DNA of 64,000 nt from CAITSH01 sp964385505 (GTDB taxonomy: Bacteria > Pseudomonadota > Gammaproteobacteria > Burkholderiales > SG8-39). Position numbers and translations under genes: made by a program. This document shows positions 17,958 to 26,865 of this stretch, piece after piece (position 1 is the stretch's first letter; every line of letters starts with the position of its first letter). The notes under the pieces are model-generated. The model searched no databases, was not told where the DNA came from, and was given only the letters and a program-made list of their open reading frames with translations. The DNA is taken from the NCBI GenBank assembly GCA_964385505.1, contig CAYLPI010000001.1:33767-97766 (forward strand), in the 5' to 3' direction.

Positions 17958-18800
17958 ATGATCGATCCCCTTATCGTGGAGCGCCTTATCGACCAGGCTT
18001 TGGTCGAGGACATTGGTTTTGTCGACCTGACCAGTGAACTGGTTATCCCCGCCGGCGCCACGGCAAAACTCGCCATCAACGCACGACAGGAAATGGTGAT
18101 CGCCGGCATCGACATCGCCGGACAGGTATTTCGTCGGCGGGTGCCCGACTGTCATTACGAGCGCAAGGTTGAAGACGGCGCGAAAGTCGCCCCCGGTGCG
18201 GTGCTGGCGCTGGTGTCCGGCCCGGCCCGCGGGCTGCTGACGGCGGAGCGCACCGCGCTCAATATGCTGCAGCACCTTTCCGGTATCGCGACCCTCACCG
18301 CGCAATACGCCGATAAAATCAAGGGCACAAAAGCGGTGCTCATCGATACCCGAAAAACCATTCCCGGCCTGCGCGCGCTGGCCAAGCACGCGGCGCAAGT
18401 CGGCGGTGCGCGCAACCATCGCCTGCGCCTCGACGACGGGGTACTGATCAAGGACAACCATATCGCAGTGTGCGGCGGCATCAAAGCCGCAGTGGCCCGC
18501 GCCCGCGCCGGTACGCCCACGCTGACCAAGATCGAAGTGGAGTGCGATACGCTGGAACAGGTTCGCGAGGCCCTCGCTGCCGGCGCCGATTGCCTGCTGC
18601 TCGACAACATGACCCTTGACCAGTTGCGCGAGGCGGTGGCCATCACCGCCGGTCGCATTCCGCTCGAGGCCTCCGGTGGCGTTCGTCTTGACACGATTCG
18701 CGGCATCGCTGAAACCGGTGTTGATTTTGTGTCGGTGGGGCGCATTACCCAATCGGCGCCGGCGGTGGATATCGGATTGGACGTTGCCATCGGCGTATGA
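17958..18800 (+). CDS. nadC: Nicotinate-nucleotide pyrophosphorylase (carboxylating)
   Basis: NadC converts quinolinate and PRPP into nicotinate mononucleotide, CO2 and PPi in de novo NAD synthesis. The 280-residue protein carries the family blocks DTRKTIPGLRALAKHAAQVG, NHRLRLDDGVLIKDNHI, IEVECDTLEQ, and EASGGVRLDTI. Its product is the substrate of NadD, whose gene 2.3 kb downstream is damaged here. It overlaps the LOG-family gene by 4 nt. Confidence 0.97.
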   Translation: MIDPLIVERLIDQALVEDIGFVDLTSELVIPAGATAKLAINARQEMVIAGIDIAGQVFRRRVPDCHYERKVEDGAKVAPGAVLALVSGPARGLLTAERTALNMLQHLSGIATLTAQYADKIKGTKAVLIDTRKTIPGLRALAKHAAQVGGARNHRLRLDDGVLIKDNHIAVCGGIKAAVARARAGTPTLTKIEVECDTLEQVREALAAGADCLLLDNMTLDQLREAVAITAGRIPLEASGGVRLDTIRGIAETGVDFVSVGRITQSAPAVDIGLDVAIGV

Positions 18801-19387
18801 GTCATCGGGCAAGCATCGGTCTTTTTTGTTCGGCGTCGGATGCGCTGCCTGAGCCGACAAAGCGGCTGGCGCGGCAGTTTGGCGAGTATTGCGCGCGAGA
18901 AGGTTATCGACTGGTCTATGGCGGCGGTTCGCGCGGACTGATGGGGGAAGCGTCACGCGCCGCGCACGCGGCCGGCGGCGCGCTGCTGGGTGTGATTCCG
19001 GCATCGTTGAAAAAGCGCGAGCAGGACCCGGGCAGGAGCATTGGCGAAATTGAAGTCGTCGGTACCTTGTCCGACCGCAAGCATCGCATGGCGGTGGAAT
19101 CGGACGTATTTGTTGCGCTGCCCGGCGGCGTCGGTACGCTTGACGAATTGTTTGAGATGATTACCTGGAATGATCTTTGCATTCAGGACAAGGCAATCAT
19201 TGTGTGCGATGAGGGCGGGTTCTGGGACCCTCTGCTCCAGTGGTTTGCGGGCGCCAATGCACTGGGAGCGATCCGGCCCGGTGCAATGCGGCGCTTTCAC
19301 AGCGTCGCATCATTGGGCGCGTTGTTCAACCTGCTGCAGACCGAATTGCAGTCCGATCCAGCCGCAATAACGCGGGTATCCACATGA
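18797..19387 (+). CDS. LOG-family nucleotide 5'-monophosphate phosphoribohydrolase
   Basis: Members of this Rossmann-fold family cleave the N-glycosidic bond of nucleoside monophosphates and include cytokinin-activating LOG proteins and PpnN-like enzymes. The 196-residue protein has the two signature motifs: GGGSRGLMGEASRA and PGGVGTLDELFEM, the latter with the catalytic-site Glu. It overlaps nadC by 4 nt. The physiological substrate is not evident. Confidence 0.9.
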   Translation: MSHRASIGLFCSASDALPEPTKRLARQFGEYCAREGYRLVYGGGSRGLMGEASRAAHAAGGALLGVIPASLKKREQDPGRSIGEIEVVGTLSDRKHRMAVESDVFVALPGGVGTLDELFEMITWNDLCIQDKAIIVCDEGGFWDPLLQWFAGANALGAIRPGAMRRFHSVASLGALFNLLQTELQSDPAAITRVST

Positions 19388-19400
19388 TAAGGAATTCACC

Positions 19401-20369
19401 GTGATCAATCGAAAATCCCTGCGCCTTGTGCTGTTCCTGGTTGCTGCGTTTGCTGTCGCGCCGGCTTTTGCGCAGTCGTTTCCATCCAAGCAGATCCGCC
19501 TGGTCGTTACCTTTCCGCCCGGCGGCGGCACCGATGCCATTGCACGGCTGCTCTCGGTGCCGCTGTCCGAGGCTCTGGGCCAGCAGGTCGTGGTCGAAAA
19601 CCGGCCCGGCGCCAGTGGCAACATCGGTGCGGAAATCGTCGCTAAATCCCCGGCCGACGGCTATACATGGCTGATCGTCAACAGCACTTACGCCATGAAC
19701 GCCGGTTTGTTTCCGAACATGCCGTTTGATTCGGAAAAAGACCTTACCGGTGTCGCCACCATCGCCTCCACGCCCATCATGCTGGTGGTGCCGGCGACGT
19801 CTGCGGCAAAAAGCGTCGCGGATCTCATCGCCATGGCCAAGGCCAAACCCGGACAGCTGTCCTACGCTTCCTGCGGCAACGGCACACCGCAACACCTCGG
19901 CGGAGAACTGTTCAAGCGCATGGCCGGCATCGACATGGTGCATGTTCCCTACAAGGGCTGTGCGCCGGCGTTGCAGGACGGCCTGGCCGGGCGGGTTGAT
20001 GCCTTGTTCAACACCGTGCCGAACACCGTTCCGCATCACAAGGCCGGCCGCGTGCGCGCGATCGGCGTCGGCTCGAAAAAGCGTACCGCAGGCGCACCCG
20101 ATGTGCCGACCATCAACGAGGGCCTGCCCGGCTTCGACGTTGATCAGTGGTATGTCATTCTGGTTCCGAGCGGCACGCCGCGCGACGTGATCCAGCGTAT
20201 CAACCGCGAAATCGACCGTGCCGTTGCGCGCCCGGATATTCGCGACCGCCTGATTGCGCAAAGCTTCGACCCCTTGAGCATCCCGCTGGATGACGTGCAG
20301 CCGCTCATTCGCAGTGATATCGCCCGCTGGAGCAAGCTGATACGGGAGTTGGGCGTAAAAGTGGACTGA
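19401..20369 (+). CDS. Tripartite tricarboxylate transporter (Bug) family substrate-binding protein
   Basis: This is a periplasmic binding protein of 322 residues. A signal peptide (MINRKSLRLVLFLVAAFAVAPAFA) precedes the mature part, which opens with FPSKQIRLVVTFPPGGGTDA. The family blocks GQQVVVENRPGASGNIGAE, DGYTWLIVNS, MVHVPYKGCAPALQDG and DVPTINEGLPGF are present. The start is a GTG preceded by AAGGA. No TctA/TctB membrane genes lie nearby, so it is one of the orphan Bug receptors so common in Burkholderiales. The ligand is unknown; relatives bind carboxylates, nicotinate or aromatics. It follows the LOG gene by 13 bp. Confidence 0.93.
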   Translation: MINRKSLRLVLFLVAAFAVAPAFAQSFPSKQIRLVVTFPPGGGTDAIARLLSVPLSEALGQQVVVENRPGASGNIGAEIVAKSPADGYTWLIVNSTYAMNAGLFPNMPFDSEKDLTGVATIASTPIMLVVPATSAAKSVADLIAMAKAKPGQLSYASCGNGTPQHLGGELFKRMAGIDMVHVPYKGCAPALQDGLAGRVDALFNTVPNTVPHHKAGRVRAIGVGSKKRTAGAPDVPTINEGLPGFDVDQWYVILVPSGTPRDVIQRINREIDRAVARPDIRDRLIAQSFDPLSIPLDDVQPLIRSDIARWSKLIRELGVKVD

Positions 20370-20391
20370 GCCTGCCGCTCTCGAGACGCAA

Positions 20392-20427
20392 GATTCAGCA
20401 GACTCAGCAGACTCAGCGGACTCAGGC
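20392..20427. repeat. 9 bp tandem repeat (4 units) at the 3' end of the broken nadD
   Basis: Four units, GATTCAGCA, GACTCAGCA, GACTCAGCG and GACTCAGGC, run head to tail across the gap between the Bug gene and nadD and into the last codons of nadD. The position coincides with the point where the usual nadD-rsfS-rlmH gene order is lost. Confidence 0.7.
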
Positions 20428-21114
20428 GCGCGGCGTCTTGCCGGCATACAGCCGCCGCGCGTCAATATAGGCTTCCACCGGAGGAGGCAGTAAATCGGTC
20501 GCGCTTTCACCGTTGACAAGGCGTTCACGCACGACCGCCGCGGCGAGCCTGGATTGGCGCATCGAAAAATGCACGATGCGGCCTGCGCGTTCTTCGCGCG
20601 CCATGTCCGGCGTACCTATCTTGCGCGTTATCGCGGCGCGCAGCATTACCGACATGGTGGCGGTATCAAGCGAGTAGCCCGGTCGCTGCGCAACACCGAC
20701 ATGCGCAAGCTCAAACAGCCGCAACCAGTCCCTTTGGCGGTCAAGACGCAGCAATTGGTCCGCGCCGAGAATCAACACCAGGTTCGTTTCCGGCGCCGTT
20801 TCATCACGCAGTCACTGCAGTGTTCTGACGAGGTGGCTGGGGTCCGCAGACATGGCGTCACGGCTGTCGAGACCGAAGCCCGCTGCGCCGGTAATCGTCA
20901 GCCTCACCATTTCCAGTCTGTCCGCGGCAGCCGCGACGGGCGGGCTGTGATGCGCCGGCACGCCCGCCGGGACCCAGCGTACTTCCTGCAGCCCGAGTTG
21001 CTCCTGTGCGGCTGTCGCCAATTGCAGGTGGGCGTTATGCACCGGGTCGAACACACCGGCCAGGACACCGAGCAGGTTCACAGGGGCCGCAGCGGTCTGG
21101 CCGGACGCCGGCAT
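20422..21114 (-). pseudogene. nadD: Nicotinate-nucleotide adenylyltransferase, interrupted by an in-frame stop
   Basis: NadD adenylates nicotinate mononucleotide to deamido-NAD. The reading frame starts at 21114 with LLGVLAGVFDPVHNAHLQLA, the nucleotidyltransferase HxxH motif. It continues to a TGA at 20812-20814 (codon 101, after TLQ), then goes on in the same frame as LRDETAPETNLVLILGADQL and FELAHVGVAQRPG to the stop at 20422. Both halves share one frame, so this is a nonsense change and not a frameshift. Conserved SYTVDT reads SHLVRT, and the C-terminal IS(S/A)(T/S)xIR motif reads LAAAVVR, which suggests relaxed selection. It sits in its ancestral place after proA, but rsfS and rlmH do not follow. 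A sequencing error or readthrough remains possible. Confidence 0.85.
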
Positions 21115-21184
21115 GGACCCAGGTTCAGGCGGATGAGGACAAGCGTCTTCATTTGAATGCCGTCACGATAGCACCCCGGCAAGG

Positions 21185-22453
21185 CTAGATACGGATCTCG
21201 CCGTGACCGAAAACGACGTATTTGAGCGAGGTCAGGCCTTCCAGGCCGACCGGTCCGCGGGCGTGCAGCTTGTCGGTCGAGATGCCGATTTCGGCGCCCA
21301 GCCCGTACTCAAACCCGTCGGCGAAGCGCGTCGAGGCGTTAACGATCACTGAACTCGAATCCACTTCGCGCAAAAACCGCTGCGCGTGCGCCTTATCCTC
21401 GGTGATGATGGCGTCGGTGTGCTGCGACCCGTACAAGGCGATATGGTCCATGGCTTCGTCGATGTCCTTGACCAGACGCACCGCCAGCACCGGGGCGAGG
21501 TATTCGGCATACCAGTCTTCTTCGGTCGCCTTGGTCATGCCGGCGACCAGGCGCCGGGCGCCGTCGTCGCCGCGCAACTCGACGCCTTTGCCGGCGTAGA
21601 TTTGCGCCAGTTCGGGCAAAACCCTGGGTGCAATCGCCTCATGCACCAGCAGCGTTTCCATGGTGTTGCAGGTACCGTAGCGCTGGGTTTTTGCGTTGTC
21701 GGCAATACGCACGGCTTTTACCGGGTCGGCCGCTGCGTCGATGAAAACATGGCAAACGCCATCAAGGTGCTTGATCATCGGAATGCGCGACTCGGCCATG
21801 ATGCGCGCGATCAGACTCTTGCCGCCGCGCGGCACGATGATATCGACGTACTCGGGCATGTTGAGCAGCGCGCTGACGGCTTCACGGTCGGCGGTCGCCA
21901 CCACCTGCACCGCTGACTCGGGCAGGCCCGCAGCGTGAAGGCCCTCGCGCACGCAGTCGGCAATGGCGAGATTGGATCGCACCGACTCCGATCCGCCGCG
22001 CAGAATGCAGGCATTGCCCGATTTGAGACACAGCGCCGCCGCGTCGGCCGTCACGTTCGGACGCGACTCGTAAATGATACCGATGACACCCAGCGGCACG
22101 CGCATGCGCGCAACCTCGATACCTGTCGGCTGGACGCGGCGCTCGCTGATTTCGCCCACAGGATCGGCCAGTGCGGCGATCTGTTCGACGCCCATGGCCA
22201 TGCCCTCAACCGAGCCGGCCGACAGCGTCAGGCGGTCGATGAAGGCGTTGTCCTTGCCGGACGACTTTGCCGCGGCGACATCGACCGCGTTGGCGGCCAG
22301 CAGCGCTTCTGTGTTGCGGCGAATGGCGGCGGCCATGGCGAGCAAGGCCTTGTCCCTGGTTCCGCCGTCGCTGCGGGCGAGCACGCGCGCGGCGGCACGG
22401 GCCTGGCGGCCGAGTTCCAGCATGTAGGTCTTGATATCGTGCGGGGCATTCAT
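21185..22453 (-). CDS. proA: Glutamate-5-semialdehyde dehydrogenase (gamma-glutamyl phosphate reductase)
   Basis: ProA reduces gamma-glutamyl phosphate to glutamate semialdehyde in proline synthesis. The 422-residue protein has PLGVIGIIYESRPNVTADAAAL, the NAD(P)-binding ILRGGSE, the IVPRGGKSLI block, and the catalytic Cys in KTQRYGTCNTMETLLV (C262). It ends with ARGPVGLEGLTSLKYVV. It lies between holA and the damaged nadD in the leuS-lptE-holA-proA cluster. proB is not in the window. Confidence 0.97.
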   Translation of the reverse strand: MNAPHDIKTYMLELGRQARAAARVLARSDGGTRDKALLAMAAAIRRNTEALLAANAVDVAAAKSSGKDNAFIDRLTLSAGSVEGMAMGVEQIAALADPVGEISERRVQPTGIEVARMRVPLGVIGIIYESRPNVTADAAALCLKSGNACILRGGSESVRSNLAIADCVREGLHAAGLPESAVQVVATADREAVSALLNMPEYVDIIVPRGGKSLIARIMAESRIPMIKHLDGVCHVFIDAAADPVKAVRIADNAKTQRYGTCNTMETLLVHEAIAPRVLPELAQIYAGKGVELRGDDGARRLVAGMTKATEEDWYAEYLAPVLAVRLVKDIDEAMDHIALYGSQHTDAIITEDKAHAQRFLREVDSSSVIVNASTRFADGFEYGLGAEIGISTDKLHARGPVGLEGLTSLKYVVFGHGEIRI

Positions 22454-22513
22454 GGCGCTTCGATTTTACGCTTTATGGCGGCGACGGAGAACCCGCGCTG
22501 CGGAACTGCCAGC

Positions 22514-23518
22514 TTAGCGGGCGAAGCGCAGGCCCAACTGCAGCATCTCGTTCCAGGGATCGCCCTCACCTATGCCTTTGGCCATGCGGTCGATGCGCGC
22601 GGCGTGGCGCAGCGCATTACGTGCCACCGCAGCGGGCAGGGCCCGCGCCGCCCGCGACAGTAGCGATTTTCGCGGTTCACGCCAGACCCGCGCGGCGCTG
22701 AGCAAATCGGGCAGCGCCTGGCCCTCGGCAAGACCGGCCTGCACACGCGCCAGCGCGCGAATATCCTCGGCCAGAATCCACAATACCCGCGGCACCGCCT
22801 CGCCCTCGCCCTCAAGGCCCTCGAGCATGCGTGCCAGGCGCGCAATGTCGCCGGCCAGCAGGGCTGCGGACAGATCCGCCACGTCATAGCGCGCCACGTT
22901 GAGCACCGCGGCACGGATCGCTTCATCGGCGATTTCGCCCGGCGGGTGCAGCAGGCCGAGCTTCTGGATTTCCTGGTGGGCCGCAAGCAGGTTGCCCTCG
23001 ACGCAATCGGCGATGAATTCGAGGCTTTCACGCGCGGCCGTTTGTTTTTGCGTCGCGAGGCGTGCGGCAATCCAGTCGGGAAGCCGCGCCCGGTCCACCG
23101 CCGATACCGTAACGAGGACTGCGGCGGCGCTCAGGGTGCGAAACCAGGCTGTTTCCTGCGATTTGCGGTCGAGCGTCGGCAGGATTGCCAGCGTCAGTGT
23201 GTCCGGCGGCAGCCTGGTGCAATAGGCCTCGATCGCCTTGGCGCCCTCGGTGCCGGGTTTGCCGCCGGGCATGCGCAACTCGATCAGGCGCTTTTCGGCG
23301 AATAGCGACATGCTCGCGCCGGCGGCGCCAAGCTGGCCCCAATCGAAATAGCGCTCGACCGAGAGCACCTCGCGTTCGCTGTGCCCGGCGGCGCGTGCCC
23401 TGGCACGAATGGCATCGGCCGCCTCCAACGTCAGCAACGGCTCGTCTCCCAGCACCACATACAGCGGCGCAAGGGCGCGCGCAAGATGACCCGCGAGCTG
23501 GTCCGCCCGCAGCTGCAT
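22514..23518 (-). CDS. holA: DNA polymerase III delta subunit
   Basis: HolA is the clamp-loader subunit that opens the beta ring. The 334-residue protein shows the family N-terminus (LARALAPLYVVLGDEPLLTLEAADAIR), followed by SLFAEKRLIELRMPGG. The lid and collar part includes FIADCVEGNLLAAHQEIQKL and the C-terminal RIDRMAKGIGEGDPWNEMLQL. Its start overlaps the lptE stop by 1 nt. Confidence 0.95.
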   Translation of the reverse strand: MQLRADQLAGHLARALAPLYVVLGDEPLLTLEAADAIRARARAAGHSEREVLSVERYFDWGQLGAAGASMSLFAEKRLIELRMPGGKPGTEGAKAIEAYCTRLPPDTLTLAILPTLDRKSQETAWFRTLSAAAVLVTVSAVDRARLPDWIAARLATQKQTAARESLEFIADCVEGNLLAAHQEIQKLGLLHPPGEIADEAIRAAVLNVARYDVADLSAALLAGDIARLARMLEGLEGEGEAVPRVLWILAEDIRALARVQAGLAEGQALPDLLSAARVWREPRKSLLSRAARALPAAVARNALRHAARIDRMAKGIGEGDPWNEMLQLGLRFAR

Positions 23519-24051
23519 TACTGCGCTGATGCGCTCGGCGGTTTGGCTGCGGCCAGCCGGCGCAGCACCTGTTGCACCATGTCGGCCTGCATGTCGCGAT
23601 AAAGCAGGCCTTCCTCATTCTCCTTGGCCAGCACCGCGGAGTCATTGAAGCTGATGTCGCGGGTCAACAAGATTTCGTTCGAGGGCACGAACTCGAGTCC
23701 TTTGGCGTCGGCAACGCGGAAGCGATAGCGATAACGCAATTGGTACTCGCGCACGCGGCCAGCGGAATTAAGACTCAAAATGGATTTTTCCTGCGCTTCA
23801 TACAGGACGCTGAAGGTGGCCTGGGCGAGTTTGGGGTCGTCCACCAGCCGGGTGTTGGTGCCGGCGATGATGTTGCGCTTGAGCTGGACCGCGAGCCCGG
23901 TGTTCGAGGCGACGTAAAGCGAGTCGAACGGCAACGTCGCCTGTCCGCGCAACTGGAAACCGCAGGCGCCAAGGGTCATGCACAGCGCCGCAACGAGAAA
24001 CAGCGACGCGCGCGAAGGCCGCCCTGAACCGGACTGCAGTTTTGGATTCAT
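23518..24051 (-). CDS. lptE: LPS-assembly lipoprotein LptE
   Basis: LptE plugs the LptD barrel in the outer membrane during lipopolysaccharide export. The protein has a signal peptide ending in a lipobox (LCMTLGACGFQLRG, lipidated Cys in LGAC). The mature part is the family's compact fold, with TLPFDSLYVASN and REYQLRYRYRFRV. I choose the ATG at 24051 (MNPKLQSGSG), which has AGGA 7 nt upstream; an ATG at 24072 is also in frame. It follows leuS by 39 bp and couples to holA. Confidence 0.93.
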   Translation of the reverse strand: MNPKLQSGSGRPSRASLFLVAALCMTLGACGFQLRGQATLPFDSLYVASNTGLAVQLKRNIIAGTNTRLVDDPKLAQATFSVLYEAQEKSILSLNSAGRVREYQLRYRYRFRVADAKGLEFVPSNEILLTRDISFNDSAVLAKENEEGLLYRDMQADMVQQVLRRLAAAKPPSASAQ

Positions 24052-24090
24052 CGTGTCGTCCTGAGGCTTCATTCTGGGCTTTGTTGGCGC

Positions 24091-26739
24091 TTACACTACC
24101 ACGTTGATAAGCCGCCCGGGCACGACGATGACCTTCTTCGGCGCCTGCCCGCCGGTGTGTTTTTGCGTGACCTCGCTGGCGAGGGCCAGACGTTCGAGCA
24201 TCGCCTTGTCGGCGTCATGCGGCACCCGCAACTGGCCGCGCAGCTTGCCGTTGATTTGCAGCACCATGTCGATTTCGTCCTGCGCCAGGGCTGCCTCGTC
24301 CACCACCGGCCACGGCGCGTCAAGAATCTCGCCCTGCTTCGCGGCGAAGCCCAGTTCACGCCAAAGCGCGTGCGCGATATGCGGCACAACGGGGTAGAGC
24401 ACGCGGATCAGGATGGAAAGTCCTTCGCCGAGTACTGCGGCGCTCGCCGGTCCTTCGGGCAGCTTGGCCGACTCCAGCGCATTGAGCATTTTCATCGTCG
24501 CCGAAACGACGGTGTTGTACTGGATGCGTTTGAGGTCGTAGTCGGCCTGGCGCAAACCGAGATGAATTTCGCGGCGCAGCGCCTTGTGCGCTTCGGTGAG
24601 ACCGCCGCCCGGGGCGCCGGTGTCCCTGATCAGGTCGTGCTGTTTGTGTGAAAAGGCCCAGACACGCTTGAGAAAGCGGTGCGCGCCGTCAACGCCCGCT
24701 TCCGACCATTCCAGCGTCTGCTCGGGCGGGCTGGTGAACATCACGAACAGGCGCGCAGTGTCTGCGCCCATTTTGTCGATTAGTTGCTGCGGGTCGATGC
24801 CGTTGTTCTTGGACTTGGACATGGTGGTCCAGCCCTCATAGGTGACCGGCTGGCCGTCGGACCTGGCCGTGGCCGAGACCACCTTGGCATGCTCGTCGCG
24901 CACGATGTCGAGGTCGTGCGCCCAGAAGTACTGCTTGCCGGCTTTGTCGCCGCTGCGCACGAAGGCCTCGTTGAGCACCATGCCTTGTGTCAGCAGCTTG
25001 GTGAAGGGCTCGTCGACTTTGACCAGGCCCATGTCACGCATCACCTTGGTCCAGAAGCGCGCGTACAACAAGTGCAGGATGGCGTGCTCGATGCCGCCGA
25101 TGTACTGATCCATGGGCATCCAGTAATCGGCGCCGGCGGCGACCATGGCCTTGTCGTTTTTCGGGTCGCAGTAGCGCATGAAATACCACGACGAATCGAC
25201 AAAGGTGTCCATGGTGTCGGTTTCGCGCCGCGCCGGCTTGCCGCACTGCGGGCATGTGCAGCGAAGAAAGCGCTCGTCCTTGGCGAGGGGATTGCCCGAA
25301 CCGTCGGGAATCAGGTCCTCGGGCAGCACCACCGGCAGGTCATTTTCCGGTACCGGCACCGGTCCGCAATCGGTGCAGTGGATGATGGGGATGGGTGTGC
25401 CCCAGTAGCGCTGGCGCGAAATGCCCCAGTCGCGCAGACGGTAAGTCGTCCGCGCCTCGCCCAGGCCCTTGGCGCCGAGCTCGGCCGCAATGGCGCTGAC
25501 CGCCGCTTTGAAGCCGAGGCCGTCGTATTGGCCGCTGTTGATGCATTTGCCGACCTGCTTGTTGGCGTACCACTCGTCCCAGGCCGCGGTCGAAAAGTTT
25601 TTGCCTGCGAGGGCGACGACCTGCTTGATGGTGAGGCCGTACTTTTTTGCGAATGCGAAATCGCGTTCGTCATGCGCCGGCACGCCCATCACCGCGCCGT
25701 CGCCGTAGCTCATCAGCACGTAGTTACCGACCCAGACCTCGACTTTTGCACCGGTCAGCGGGTGGGTGACGAACAAGCCGGTGGGCATGCCGGCTTTTTC
25801 ACGCAGCGCCAACTCGGCTTCGGTGGTGCCGCCTTTTTTGCAGTCTTCCATGAAGGCCGCCAGCGCCCGGTTGCCCAATGCAGCGTGCTCGGCCAGCGCA
25901 TGCTCCGGCGCGACGGCGCAAAAAGTTACCCCCATGATGGTGTCGGCGCGGGTGGTAAACACGTACATGCGCCCGTCCTGGATCAGCTTGCCGTCGGCGC
26001 CCTTGATGTCGTGCGGGAACGCAAAACGCACGCCCTCGCTTTTGCCTATCCAGTTCTCCTGCATCAGGCGCACGCGCTCGGGCCAACCCGGCAGCTTGGT
26101 GGTGACAGCGTCCAGCAGTTCGTCGGCGTAGCGCGTGATGGCGAGGTAATAGCCCGGGATTTCGCGTTTTTCCACCAGGGCGCCGGTGCGCCAGCCGCGG
26201 CCGTCGATGACCTGCTCGTTGGCCAGCACGGTCTGGTCAACCGGGTCCCAGTTCACCACTTGGGTCTTGCGGTAGGCGATGCCTTTTTCCAGCATTTTCA
26301 GGAACAGCCACTGGTTCCACTTGTAATAATTCGGGTCACAGGCGGCGATTTCGCGCGACCAATCGATGGCGAGGCCCATCGATTGCATCTGCTTTCTCAT
26401 GTACGCAATGTTGTCGTAAGTCCATTTTGCCGGCGCCACCTTGTTGGCCATGGCGGCGTTTTCGGCCGGCAGGCCAAAGGCGTCCCAGCCCATCGGCTGC
26501 AGCACGTTGTAGCCGTTCATGCGCAGGTAGCGGTACATCACATCATTGATGGTGTAGTTGCGCACATGCCCCATGTGCAGCTTGCCCGAGGGGTAGGGCA
26601 GCATCGAGCAGGCGTAGTACTTGGGTTTTTCCTTGCCCGTCGCATCCCTGGCGTGTTCGACGGCGCGGTAGGCGTCCGTGCTCCGCCAGTGTTGCTGCGC
26701 TTCGCGCTCGATATCGGTCGGGCTATACTGGGCTTGCAT
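24091..26739 (-). CDS. leuS: Leucyl-tRNA synthetase
   Basis: LeuS is a class I aminoacyl-tRNA synthetase charging tRNA-Leu. From the ATG at 26739 the protein is 882 residues, beginning MQAQYSPTDIEREAQQHWRS. It contains the HIGH-type motif HMGH (55-58) in MLPYPSGKLHMGHVRNYTIN, the CP1 editing domain (TTRADTIMGVTFCAVAPEH), a four-Cys zinc-like cluster RCTCPQCGKPARR, and the KMSKS motif as MSKSK. The frame stays open 138 nt further upstream, but that segment lacks family similarity. It heads the leuS-lptE-holA-proA operon. Confidence 0.97.
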   Translation of the reverse strand: MQAQYSPTDIEREAQQHWRSTDAYRAVEHARDATGKEKPKYYACSMLPYPSGKLHMGHVRNYTINDVMYRYLRMNGYNVLQPMGWDAFGLPAENAAMANKVAPAKWTYDNIAYMRKQMQSMGLAIDWSREIAACDPNYYKWNQWLFLKMLEKGIAYRKTQVVNWDPVDQTVLANEQVIDGRGWRTGALVEKREIPGYYLAITRYADELLDAVTTKLPGWPERVRLMQENWIGKSEGVRFAFPHDIKGADGKLIQDGRMYVFTTRADTIMGVTFCAVAPEHALAEHAALGNRALAAFMEDCKKGGTTEAELALREKAGMPTGLFVTHPLTGAKVEVWVGNYVLMSYGDGAVMGVPAHDERDFAFAKKYGLTIKQVVALAGKNFSTAAWDEWYANKQVGKCINSGQYDGLGFKAAVSAIAAELGAKGLGEARTTYRLRDWGISRQRYWGTPIPIIHCTDCGPVPVPENDLPVVLPEDLIPDGSGNPLAKDERFLRCTCPQCGKPARRETDTMDTFVDSSWYFMRYCDPKNDKAMVAAGADYWMPMDQYIGGIEHAILHLLYARFWTKVMRDMGLVKVDEPFTKLLTQGMVLNEAFVRSGDKAGKQYFWAHDLDIVRDEHAKVVSATARSDGQPVTYEGWTTMSKSKNNGIDPQQLIDKMGADTARLFVMFTSPPEQTLEWSEAGVDGAHRFLKRVWAFSHKQHDLIRDTGAPGGGLTEAHKALRREIHLGLRQADYDLKRIQYNTVVSATMKMLNALESAKLPEGPASAAVLGEGLSILIRVLYPVVPHIAHALWRELGFAAKQGEILDAPWPVVDEAALAQDEIDMVLQINGKLRGQLRVPHDADKAMLERLALASEVTQKHTGGQAPKKVIVVPGRLINVVV

Positions 26740-26865
26740 TGTTGTTTTCGCAGCGTAAATGAAGCTGGCAATTATAGCCTGCGCCCGGCTGCGGGCCTGA
26801 ATCCGGGCAGCGGCGGTCACCGTATAAGCCTGCATCTGCATGGCAAACCAGAAAAGGGGCGAAAC

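Noticed and set aside
20812..20814. Selenocysteine or a frameshift as explanation for the nadD interruption
   Set aside because: NadD has no selenoprotein members and no selenocysteine insertion hairpin is apparent. Both halves are in the same frame, so a frameshift is excluded.
24784..26865. Long open frame antisense to leuS leading in frame into the FecR/SPOR gene
   Set aside because: It is antisense to a strongly conserved synthetase and shows no family similarity. The real gene starts at 26866, with a ribosome-binding site and a signal peptide.
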